Shown in pieces: positions 45,644 through 53,784 of a DNA stretch of 63,300 nt (the stretch's first letter is position 1; the number at the start of each line of letters is the position of its first letter). Both the position numbers and the translations under genes were made by a program. The DNA comes from Methylophaga sp. 41_12_T18. GTDB lineage: Bacteria > Pseudomonadota > Gammaproteobacteria > Nitrosococcales > Methylophagaceae. The notes under the pieces were generated by a model. That model made no database searches, had not been told where the DNA came from, and saw only the letters and a list, made by a program, of their open reading frames with translations. The stretch is from contig MAAI01000084.1 of assembly GCA_002163115.1 (NCBI GenBank), positions 1 through 63,300 on the forward strand, written 5' to 3'.

Positions 45644-46723
45644 ATGATACGCCGCCTGTTATTAAGTTTGTTATTTGCATTACTAAGTTTGCCATTAGTT
45701 GCTAATGATGTAGTTTTGAACCCGGATCATCCGCAGCGCTATGAAGTAGTTAAAGGCGACACCCTTTGGGATATTTCAGGTAGGTTCCTCAAATTTCCAT
45801 GGCATTGGCCTGATATCTGGCAGGTTAATTCGCAGATAGCAAATCCTCATTTGATTTATCCGGGTGATGTTTTATCGTTGGTTTACCGTGATGGTCGTCC
45901 GGTGTTAGAGCTTACCCGTGGGCCACAAACCTACAAAATGTCGCCAGAGATACGCGAAATTGTTTTAGAAGAGGCAATTCCAACTATTCCGTTATCAGCT
46001 ATTCAACCGTTCCTATCTAAACCTCGGGTGGTCGGCGAAGAAGTATTAGCGCAAGCACCGTATATTGTTGCTAGTGCAGATGAACGCTTGATTTCGGGCG
46101 CCGGTGATCGTGTTTATGCACGAGGTATTGATGAAACTCAAGGTAAACATTTTAGTGTTTTCCGAGGAGGTAAAACCTATTTAGATCCTGAAACAGAAGA
46201 AGTTTTAGGTTATGAAGCGATTTACACCGGTGATGCTTGGGTTGAACGTATGGGCGACCCTGCAACGATGGAGCTGCGTTATACCAATCGTGAAGTCTTA
46301 ATTGGTGACCGCCTGTTAGCGGTTGAAGATGAAAGTTATGATTTAAACTTTATTCCTAGAAAATTAGAACAGCCTTTAGAAGGTAGAATAATTTCGGTAT
46401 TTGATGGTGTCTCACAAGTTGGTCAATATCAGGTTATCGTTCTTAATCGAGGTCAGCGTGAAGGTTTAGAAACGGGTCATGTTTTATCGGTCTATCAAGC
46501 AGGGAAAACCGTTAAAGATTCTGTATTGGCTGGTGAATATCAGGAAACATACTTCAATACTAAGAATGATGGTTATGAACACCGTAATGAGACTGTGACC
46601 TTGCCAGATGAGCATGCCGGTGTAGCGATGATCTTTAAAGTCTATGAAAAAGTCAGTTATGCTGTGCTGATGAAGGCAACGCATGCGATTCATGTCAATG
46701 ATAAAGTGAGTTCCGCGGAATAG
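45644..46723 (+). CDS. LysM-domain secreted protein
   Basis: This 359-residue protein has a signal peptide (RRLLLSLLFALLSLPLVA) and then an N-terminal LysM peptidoglycan-binding module at about residues 30-80 (YEVVKGDTLWDISGRFL, NSQIANPHLIYPGDVL). The remainder is beta-rich with no named domain. It is the family routinely encoded before dprA in Gammaproteobacteria and presumably acts at the cell wall. ATG 45644 is preceded by TGAGG at proper distance; an upstream alternative frame start at 45620 would spoil the signal peptide. Confidence 0.9.
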   Translation: MIRRLLLSLLFALLSLPLVANDVVLNPDHPQRYEVVKGDTLWDISGRFLKFPWHWPDIWQVNSQIANPHLIYPGDVLSLVYRDGRPVLELTRGPQTYKMSPEIREIVLEEAIPTIPLSAIQPFLSKPRVVGEEVLAQAPYIVASADERLISGAGDRVYARGIDETQGKHFSVFRGGKTYLDPETEEVLGYEAIYTGDAWVERMGDPATMELRYTNREVLIGDRLLAVEDESYDLNFIPRKLEQPLEGRIISVFDGVSQVGQYQVIVLNRGQREGLETGHVLSVYQAGKTVKDSVLAGEYQETYFNTKNDGYEHRNETVTLPDEHAGVAMIFKVYEKVSYAVLMKATHAIHVNDKVSSAE

Positions 46724-46735
46724 AGGGGCTCGACT

Positions 46736-47851
46736 CTGAATAGGTTTACTAGCGAGCAACGTTCGCTCGCATGCTGGTTAGCTTTGCATCGCGCGGCGGG
46801 TGTCGGTCCTGTTACTGCTGCAAACTTATTAGGTCAGTTTGCAGCGCCTGAGTTGTTATTTGCTAACTTAGATAAAGTCCAAAATGTATCGTCAGCGGTT
46901 CAACAGTCGTTGCGGAAAGCTGATTGGGATGCTGTGGAACAAGAGCTAGTTTGGCTGTCTGAGCCTAATAGACATATTGTTACCTTGCATGATGAGCGCT
47001 ACCCTGAATTATTAAAGCAGATAGCTGATCCACCTACCTTGTTATATGTACAAGGAGATGTAAGTTTGTTGGCACAGTGGCAAATTGCCTTGGTAGGCAG
47101 TCGCAATCCTTCTGCTTCAGGTGCTGACACCGCTTATGAGTTCTCGCGTTATTTAGCGCAAGGAGGCATAACCATCAGCAGTGGTTTGGCGATGGGCATT
47201 GATGCCGCGGCTCATAAAGGGGCATTGGCTGCTGGTGGTAAAACAATTGCAGTTGTTGGCACTGGTTTAGATCGGGTGTACCCAGCAAAAAATAAAGCCT
47301 TAGCTCATGATATTGCCCGTCATGGCGCTCTGGTTTCGGAGTTTCCTTTGGGAACACCGCCCAAGGCAGAAAACTTTCCGCGGCGGAACCGGATTATCAG
47401 TGGTCTGTCATTAGGTACATTAGTGGTTGAAGCTGCGATTCGTAGTGGCTCATTAATTACGGCCAGAATGGCGATGGAGCAGGGGCGTGAGGTTTTTGCT
47501 ATTCCTGGTTCAATTCATAATCCTTTAGCGCGTGGTTGTCATAAGTTAATTCGTGATGGGGCTAAGTTAGTTGAAACAGCCAATGATATTTTAGAAGAGC
47601 TAGGCGCCCTAGCCAATGTGCAGCAATCTCAGTATGAAAATGAGCCGCGGCAAGATACGGGTGTACCAGAATTAGATAAAGATTATCAGTTATTACTTGA
47701 TAATTTAGGATATGACCCCATACAGATTGATGCTTTGATTGATCGTTGTGGATTGACGGCCGATGCTGTTTCATCCATGCTGTTGTTACTCGAATTACAA
47801 GGTCAGGTTGAATCATTACCTGGCGGGCGATATGTCCAAATTAGACCTTGA
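46736..47851 (+). CDS. dprA: DNA-processing protein DprA (apparent CTG start)
   Basis: DprA loads RecA on incoming single-stranded DNA during transformation. The 371-residue product has an N-terminal helix-hairpin region (ACWLALHRAAGVGP), the Rossmann core (IALVGSRNPSASG, ISSGLAMGIDAAAHKGAL, VVGTGLDRVYP, SEFPLGTPP, FPRRNRIISGLS, EAAIRSGSLITA, REVFAIPGSI) and a C-terminal winged-helix domain. The family N-terminus extends upstream of the first TTG (46784), where no ribosome site exists. The frame instead reaches CTG 46736, with AGAGGGG seven bases before it, and no ATG, GTG or TTG lies between. Confidence 0.9.
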   Translation: MNRFTSEQRSLACWLALHRAAGVGPVTAANLLGQFAAPELLFANLDKVQNVSSAVQQSLRKADWDAVEQELVWLSEPNRHIVTLHDERYPELLKQIADPPTLLYVQGDVSLLAQWQIALVGSRNPSASGADTAYEFSRYLAQGGITISSGLAMGIDAAAHKGALAAGGKTIAVVGTGLDRVYPAKNKALAHDIARHGALVSEFPLGTPPKAENFPRRNRIISGLSLGTLVVEAAIRSGSLITARMAMEQGREVFAIPGSIHNPLARGCHKLIRDGAKLVETANDILEELGALANVQQSQYENEPRQDTGVPELDKDYQLLLDNLGYDPIQIDALIDRCGLTADAVSSMLLLLELQGQVESLPGGRYVQIRP

Positions 47852-47875
47852 ACTAGCGAAGCTAGAAGGAAGAAA

Positions 47876-48352
47876 ATGAAAGAAAATGTACTAGATGTAT
47901 TGTTGTATTTGTTTGAAAACTATATAGATACTGATGATACAAATAAACCTGATAAAGATACACTGGAATTAGAATTAGAGAAGGTAGGTTTTCTACAGTT
48001 AGAGATTCATAAAGCGTTTGATTGGCTTGAAAGTATGACGGTGGCGGCTGACAATAGCGCTGAGTCTATTCAGTACACCTCAGCTATTCGAGTTTTTAAT
48101 GATGCAGAGATCGAGCGGCTTGATGTGCATTGCCGTGGTTATTTGTTATTTTTAGAGCAAGTTGGCGTATTAGACGCCGAGACACGAGAGATTGTTGTCG
48201 AGCGTGTTCTCGCCTTAGAAGCAGATGAAATAGAGTTAGATCAAATGAAGTGGGTCGTGTTGATGGTATTGTTTTATCAACCTGGACGTGAAGTCGCCTA
48301 TGCTTGGATGGAAGATCTAGTCTTTGAAGATATGGAAGCGGTAATACATTAA
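47876..48352 (+). CDS. smg: Smg family protein (DUF494)
   Basis: The 158-residue acidic protein begins MKENVLDVLLYLFENY and fits the Smg family (LEKVGFLQLEIHKAFDWLE, VHCRGYLLFLEQVGVLDA, REIVVERVLAL, LDQMKWVVLMVLF). The family is nearly always next to dprA; its function is unsettled. GAAGGAAG lies just before the ATG, which is 24 bases past the dprA stop, so the two are co-transcribed. Confidence 0.93.
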   Translation: MKENVLDVLLYLFENYIDTDDTNKPDKDTLELELEKVGFLQLEIHKAFDWLESMTVAADNSAESIQYTSAIRVFNDAEIERLDVHCRGYLLFLEQVGVLDAETREIVVERVLALEADEIELDQMKWVVLMVLFYQPGREVAYAWMEDLVFEDMEAVIH

Positions 48353-48424
48353 TTACAACTCGATTACCTATCATTGCTATAGGTACTTTAATTTAATAAC
48401 TCTTTAACTTTGATAGCGGAAACA

Positions 48425-50710
48425 ATGGGAAAAAAACTAGTTATAGTTGAGTCGCCAGCCAAGGCGAAAACAATTAAAAAATACCTCGGTAAGGATGTAG
48501 AAGTTTTAGCATCATATGGTCATGTGCGTGATTTATTACCGAAAGAAGGTGCTGTTGACACCGCTAATGATTTTGCTATGAAATATCAGATCATTGATCG
48601 TAATAGCAAGCATGTTGATGCTATTGCTAAGGCAATGAAAAAAGCCGATGTTTTATATCTCGCGACGGATCCGGATAGAGAGGGTGAGGCGATTTCATGG
48701 CATCTATTTGAGATGCTGAAAAAGAAAGGTGTGCTTAAAAATAAAGAAACACATCGAGTGGTATTCCACGAAATTACCAAGCAAGCAGTTAATGATGCCG
48801 TCAGCAATCCTCGTGAATTATCGATGGACATGGTTAATGCACAGCAAGCGCGCCGCGCATTAGATTACCTAGTTGGCTTCACGTTATCGCCACTATTGTG
48901 GAAAAAAATACGCCGCGGCTTATCGGCCGGGCGAGTGCAAAGCCCAGCGTTAAGAATGATTGTTGAACGTGAGCTTGAAATTGAAGCGTTTGAACCAAAA
49001 GAGTATTGGACAATTGAGGCGGATGCCGCCATTGAAGCTAAAACCTTTGAAGCTAAGTTAACGCATTATCAAGGTGATAAGTTATCTCAGTTTACGGTTA
49101 ACAATGCAGAACAGTCCGCTGAAGTTGTTGCAACGTTAACATCGGCAGCAGATGGCAAACTATTAGTTACCAAAGTTAATAAAAAGCAACGTAAACGTAA
49201 CCCTGCCGCACCATTTACCACCTCAACGATGCAGCAGGAAGCGTCACGCAAGTTAGGTTATGGTGCACAGCGCACGATGAGTGTTGCCCAGCAGTTATAT
49301 GAGGGTACGGACACCGGTGAAGGTGCTGTGGGCCTTATCACCTACATGCGTACCGACTCGGTGACATTAGCGGGCGAAGCCGTTGAGGAGTTACGAGGCT
49401 ATATTGCTGATAAATATGGTGCCACTTCGGTACCAAGCAAACCGCAAGAATATAAAACTAAATCTAAAAATGCTCAGGAAGCGCATGAGGCGATTCGTCC
49501 AACATCGATCTTACGAACACCTGATGACTTAAAAAGCTACTTATCATCCGATCAATTAAAGCTTTACACCTTGATCTGGCAGCGTACTTTAGCGAGTCAA
49601 ATGGTTCATGCCACCATGAATACGGTGGCGGTAGATTTAGGCTGTGGTACAGGAAATACCTTTAGAGCGAATGGTTCAACCGTGGTGAACCCAGGCTTTA
49701 TGAGCGTTTACCTTGAAGGCAAAGATGATTCAGGTAAAGGTGAGAAAGACGAACGGTTATTACCGCCTATGGAGGTCGGCGATATTGTTGATCTAAAAGT
49801 AATTCGTCCGGAGCAGCACTTTACTGAGCCACCACCGCGTTATAGTGAGGCTAGCCTAGTACGGAGTTTAGAAGAGCACGACATTGGTCGGCCTTCAACC
49901 TATGCCAGCATTATTTCCACTTTATTACAGCGTGAATATGTAGAGCTAGAGAAAAAACGTTTTCATCCAACGGATGTCGGCCGAGTGGTTGGTAAGTTTT
50001 TAGTCGAGCATTTCACTAAATATGTTGATTATGGTTTTACTGCTGCTCTAGAAGATGAGCTCGATGCAGTTGCTCGTGGTGAAGAAGAGTGGGTACCATT
50101 ACTTCGTAAATTCTGGGGTCCATTTAAAGAGCAAGTTGAGACTAAAGATAAAGAAGTTCAACGCAGTGATGTCACGCAAGAGTTATTAGATGAAGACTGT
50201 CCGAAATGTGGTAAAAAACTATCGAGCCGTTTAGGGCGTAGTGGCCGTTTTATTGGTTGTACTGCTTATCCTGAGTGTGATTACACTAGAAATATTGATG
50301 GTGATGAGTCCGAGTCGAATGAGCCGGAAGTCGTTGAGGGCCGTCAGTGTCCTAAATGTGAGTCGGACTTATGGGTGCGCACCGGTCGTTACGGTAAGTT
50401 TATTGGTTGTAGTAGCTATCCAAAATGTAAACATCTTGAGTCACTCGAGCAGCCAACGAATACTGGGGTAACCTGTCCGCAATGTAACAAAGGCGAGATA
50501 CTGACTAGAAAATCACGCCGCGGCAAGATCTTCTATTCTTGTTCAGGCTACCCAGACTGCGATTACGCATTATGGAATGAGCCATTGGCACAAGCATGTC
50601 CAGATTGCGAGTGGCCAATCTTGACCGTTAAAACCACCAAAAGCCGCGGTACAGAAAAAGTCTGCCCGCAGAAAGAGTGTGGCTTCAGTGAAAAAGTTGA
50701 AGCAGACTAA
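48425..50710 (+). CDS. topA: DNA topoisomerase I
   Basis: The enzyme relaxes negative supercoils. The 761-residue protein has the TOPRIM domain (LVIVESPAKAKTIKKYLG, then ATDPDREGEAISWHL), the active Tyr in LITYMRTDS near residue 306, and four C-terminal zinc ribbons (CPKCGKKL, CPKCESDLW, CPQCNKGE, CPDCEWPIL), of which the last has an altered spacing (CPQKEC). ATG 48425 gives the family start MGKKLVIVES; the upstream candidate at 48410 is unlikely. The gene's end overlaps the convergent lipoprotein gene by four bases. Confidence 0.97.
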   Translation: MGKKLVIVESPAKAKTIKKYLGKDVEVLASYGHVRDLLPKEGAVDTANDFAMKYQIIDRNSKHVDAIAKAMKKADVLYLATDPDREGEAISWHLFEMLKKKGVLKNKETHRVVFHEITKQAVNDAVSNPRELSMDMVNAQQARRALDYLVGFTLSPLLWKKIRRGLSAGRVQSPALRMIVERELEIEAFEPKEYWTIEADAAIEAKTFEAKLTHYQGDKLSQFTVNNAEQSAEVVATLTSAADGKLLVTKVNKKQRKRNPAAPFTTSTMQQEASRKLGYGAQRTMSVAQQLYEGTDTGEGAVGLITYMRTDSVTLAGEAVEELRGYIADKYGATSVPSKPQEYKTKSKNAQEAHEAIRPTSILRTPDDLKSYLSSDQLKLYTLIWQRTLASQMVHATMNTVAVDLGCGTGNTFRANGSTVVNPGFMSVYLEGKDDSGKGEKDERLLPPMEVGDIVDLKVIRPEQHFTEPPPRYSEASLVRSLEEHDIGRPSTYASIISTLLQREYVELEKKRFHPTDVGRVVGKFLVEHFTKYVDYGFTAALEDELDAVARGEEEWVPLLRKFWGPFKEQVETKDKEVQRSDVTQELLDEDCPKCGKKLSSRLGRSGRFIGCTAYPECDYTRNIDGDESESNEPEVVEGRQCPKCESDLWVRTGRYGKFIGCSSYPKCKHLESLEQPTNTGVTCPQCNKGEILTRKSRRGKIFYSCSGYPDCDYALWNEPLAQACPDCEWPILTVKTTKSRGTEKVCPQKECGFSEKVEAD

Positions 50711-51282
50711 TATGAAATAAGAGGAAGAGGGGCTGGTGCGGCAGCATTGGCCTTTCTAAATTTTTTGAACTCTGTAACTAAGCCGGTTGCTTTCAATACG
50801 GCGATAACATCCGCTTTCTCTTTCTTGAGACTGACCATCGTTTTATCGAGTAATTTTCGATCTTTCTCCAATAAGCTATTTTTTAAATCGACGCCAAAAT
50901 AAATTAAGTTATCAAATTTATTAAAAATGGGCCGAATTTTTGAGTTAGCAAGAAAGTCGCGATTTTGTTCAATTACAGCGGCGTAATAATCTTTTTTCTC
51001 GATGTAAGCAGGAGTCCAATAATAGTTTCTGTATTGAGTGAAGCCATAAGCGTCATTGGCTTTTTTATGTTTTTTGAACTCCGTGACCAGACTGTCGACA
51101 GTAGTTAAATAGTCGTTGGCAAGCTCGACAGTGAATGCATCGATATTAGTAGAGCTTAATTTGATTATTTCTATCGGAGCGACTTTGTTATCGCCACATG
51201 CGACTAGAAAAAAGCTGATGGCTAACGATAAAAGTATGTAGCGAATATTTAGATTTAAAACTGAGTTAACGCTGAAGTGCAT
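50707..51282 (-). CDS. Putative lipoprotein (YiiG-like/DUF3829-like helical)
   Basis: The 191-residue protein has a lipoprotein signal peptide with lipobox FLVAC (Cys at about residue 29). The mature part is mostly helical and Lys-rich (DSLVTEFKKHKKAND, DKTMVSLKKEKADVIAVL) and looks like the DUF3829 (YiiG-type) lipoproteins; that resemblance is only tentative. It faces topA tail to tail and is divergent from nothing: purK lies upstream on the same strand beyond 163 bases and a hairpin. Confidence 0.65.
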   Translation of the reverse strand: MHFSVNSVLNLNIRYILLSLAISFFLVACGDNKVAPIEIIKLSSTNIDAFTVELANDYLTTVDSLVTEFKKHKKANDAYGFTQYRNYYWTPAYIEKKDYYAAVIEQNRDFLANSKIRPIFNKFDNLIYFGVDLKNSLLEKDRKLLDKTMVSLKKEKADVIAVLKATGLVTEFKKFRKANAAAPAPLPLISY

Positions 51283-51383
51283 AGTAATCCTTTAAAGCAA
51301 TCTTTGAACTGTAGTTGAAGTGCTTCAATTTACTATGAATTTATAAAAACTGCTATGGGTTGACCGAATCTTTGTTGGTGGTT

Positions 51384-51423
51384 ATTTCCAGCTCTCAGGA
51401 GTGAAGCAATTAGAGCTGGAAAT
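51384..51423. repeat. 12-bp perfect hairpin between purK and the lipoprotein gene
   Basis: ATTTCCAGCTCT (51384-51395) and AGAGCTGGAAAT (51412-51423) are perfectly complementary around a 16-base loop, 23 bases past the purK stop. No T-run follows on either strand, so it may stabilise the purEK mRNA 3' end or mark rho-dependent termination. Confidence 0.75.
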
Positions 51424-51445
51424 GAACTGACCTGATTTGATGGGG

Positions 51446-52588
51446 TTACGAGGCTTGAAGTGCCTCAAATGTTTGCAGGGCGATATCGTTTGCTTGAGCA
51501 GTTGTGGCTGCTAATACATTGTAGTGCCCCATCTTACGACCAGGACGAGCTTCTTTTTTGCCGTAGAGGTGTAAGTGGTTTTCTGGGCGGGCTAATAACG
51601 TATCCCAGTTTGGCTGGCTATCACCCCACACGTCACCAAGCAGGTTGACCATGACTACAGCAGAACTAAGTTCACAGTTACCTGAAGGTAGGCCACATAA
51701 CATTCTGACTTGTTGTTCAAATTGAGATGTTGGGCAAGCATCTAAAGTAAAATGGCCTGAGTTATGAGGTCTAGGTGCAATTTCATTAACTAAAAGGTCA
51801 CCTTCTTTCGAAGCGAAAAATTCAACAGCCATTACGCCTACATAGCCTAAAGCATCCGCAATCTTATCTGCCATTTGAATAGCTGTTTGGACTTGTTGAT
51901 CGGAAATGATGCTCGGCACAGTAGTGGTATGCAAGATGCCATTGACATGCACGTTTTCAGCGACAGGAAAATTATTGATCTCACCTGTTTGGCTGCGGGC
52001 TAACACGGTTGAAACTTCACGCTCAAGATTAATCCGTTGTTCTAAAACACATTCAACCTGATCTAGGTTTCTAAAAGCAGTGTAAACATCGTCGATTGTG
52101 TGGCAAACGACTTGTCCTTTACCGTCATAACCGAAGTTAGCAACCTTAATGATGGCAGGAAATTGAATGCTGGTACCGATATTATCAATATCACTAGTAG
52201 AGCGAATAGCAACAAAGGGCGCAACAGGAATACCTAGAGCAGCAATAAACTGTTTTTCTGTAATGCGGTTTTGAGTTGAACTTAAAGCTTGTGATGAGGG
52301 ATGAACAATTGTTTTTGCCTCCAAGAATGCAAGCGTGGCTGCTGGAATATTTTCAAACTCAGTAGTGATAGCATCACATTGCTCAGCAAGCTGGCTTAAC
52401 GCTGCTTCATCAGTATATTTTGCACAAATATGTTGATCGGCAATAACGCCAGCCGGGCTATTAGTATCAGGGTCTAAAACGATTACGTTGTAGCCCATGA
52501 TTTGTGCCGCGGTAGTAAACATACGGCCAAGTTGACCGCCGCCAAGCATGCCTAAGGTTGCACCAGGTAAAATCATTGTATTTGTCAT
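51446..52588 (-). CDS. purK: N5-carboxyaminoimidazole ribonucleotide synthase PurK
   Basis: This ATP-grasp enzyme carboxylates aminoimidazole ribonucleotide with bicarbonate in purine synthesis. The 380-residue protein has LGMLGGGQLGRMF at the start, the ATP-grasp loop FGYDGKGQ, VLEQRINLEREVSTVLAR and NEIAPRPHNSGHFTLDAC. It follows purE by eight bases in one operon. Confidence 0.97.
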   Translation of the reverse strand: MTNTMILPGATLGMLGGGQLGRMFTTAAQIMGYNVIVLDPDTNSPAGVIADQHICAKYTDEAALSQLAEQCDAITTEFENIPAATLAFLEAKTIVHPSSQALSSTQNRITEKQFIAALGIPVAPFVAIRSTSDIDNIGTSIQFPAIIKVANFGYDGKGQVVCHTIDDVYTAFRNLDQVECVLEQRINLEREVSTVLARSQTGEINNFPVAENVHVNGILHTTTVPSIISDQQVQTAIQMADKIADALGYVGVMAVEFFASKEGDLLVNEIAPRPHNSGHFTLDACPTSQFEQQVRMLCGLPSGNCELSSAVVMVNLLGDVWGDSQPNWDTLLARPENHLHLYGKKEARPGRKMGHYNVLAATTAQANDIALQTFEALQAS

Positions 52589-52596
52589 TTCTTAAA

Positions 52597-53088
52597 TTAT
52601 TGAGGAGGAAGAGTCATCTCTAACACAGCTTGATGTTGGTCAAGTCTAAACTGTTCTAGTTTTTGCGCTAAGCTTGAGTCAGTAGTGGCTAATTGAGCAA
52701 TGGCAAATAATGCGGCATTAGCTGCACCTGCTTCACCTATTGCAAATGTCGCAACAGGGATGCCTTTAGGCATTTGCACGATAGATAATAATGAATCTTG
52801 ACCTTTTAAATAGCGAGAAGGAACTGGCACTCCTAACACGGGAAGAGTCGTATGTGCGGCTAGCATGCCCGGCAGGTGAGCTGCCCCGCCAGCACCAGCA
52901 ATAATACAGGCTAAGCCCTTGTCTTTTGCTGTGACTGCATATTCTGTTAATAGGTCAGGCGTTCGATGTGCTGAAACGACCTTAGCTTCAAAAGAAATGC
53001 CAAAAGCTTCGAGCTGTTCAACCGCTTTTTGCATAACAGGCCAGTCACTATTACTGCCCATAACGACACCTACAACAGGCTTATCCAT
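52597..53088 (-). CDS. purE: N5-CAIR mutase PurE
   Basis: PurE moves the carboxylate from N5 to C4 of the imidazole ring. The 163-residue protein shows [48 protein letters not shown] and [13 protein letters not shown], all class I features. It is the first gene of purEK. Confidence 0.97.
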   Translation of the reverse strand: MDKPVVGVVMGSNSDWPVMQKAVEQLEAFGISFEAKVVSAHRTPDLLTEYAVTAKDKGLACIIAGAGGAAHLPGMLAAHTTLPVLGVPVPSRYLKGQDSLLSIVQMPKGIPVATFAIGEAGAANAALFAIAQLATTDSSLAQKLEQFRLDQHQAVLEMTLPPQ

Positions 53089-53784
53089 ATTATTGTTCCG
53101 TAGAGTTTAATCACAAAGAACAGTCCATTTTAGCTATTTTATTGAATTTATGGAAATATTTAACGTTAAATTATGGTGAAAAGTAGCTTTTTGCTAAGTA
53201 TTCACTAGGCTGTATTGAGGAGTCCTTGTTTGTATCATTGTTATTAAAAGTTAGTATGATGTTTATTTATATTAGTTATTGAGCTAATAATGAAGCGTAA
53301 ATGCAATGTTGGCGGCCAGTTTTATTTAGCTTTAAATCACTGCAGTCAAAACACATTTTATTGATTTTTATGGCCTAAAGCATTAAGATTTGGTGCTCAT
53401 TTTTTTCTTTGTAGGCTGTTTACACGGTCTTTTTAGTGCAAGGTCAGTAACAAAAAACACCTTAATCTTCATAGTAGAATAGGAGTAGAATGTAATAGAT
53501 GCTGCCGAGCCTCTGCCTTTGGTAACGCTATGTTTTTTTAGCATAAACTGCTTATCCTCTGATAAAGAAAGAAACATTACGTAGTACCAGTAAAATAGGA
53601 TGTTAACTATTTGAAAATGGAGAACTAATTTGTCTTCCGCAAATTATTTTTCATACGGAAGTAGCCGCAGATAGAACAGTTCTGCAATTAATAAAAAACT
53701 TTGGGTGTGAGCTAAGAGTAGCTTGGAAACTAGCTTCGTTTAAGTTTCTTACCAGCCAGAGCCAATAAGTTGATGATATAAGCG
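53089..53784. other. Long intergenic region between purE and gltB
   Basis: These 696 AT-rich bases contain no recognised gene. A 64-codon frame on the minus strand (53383-53577; MFLSLSEDKQFMLKK start, Lys-rich end) lacks a ribosome site and a family. An inverted repeat CTTCCG / CGGAAG lies at about 53634-53661. The region just before gltB has several short AGCTAA/TAGCTT repeats (about 53710-53745). It must carry promoters for both genes, probably including nitrogen control, but no NtrC or sigma-54 site was recognised. Confidence 0.4.

Noticed and set aside
46784-47851. dprA starting at TTG 46784
   Set aside because: This start has no ribosome site and removes conserved N-terminal residues; the CTG at 46736 fits better.
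53383-53577. 64-codon minus-strand ORF as a real gene
   Set aside because: No ribosome site, no recognised domain, and the composition is like the surrounding AT-rich noncoding DNA.
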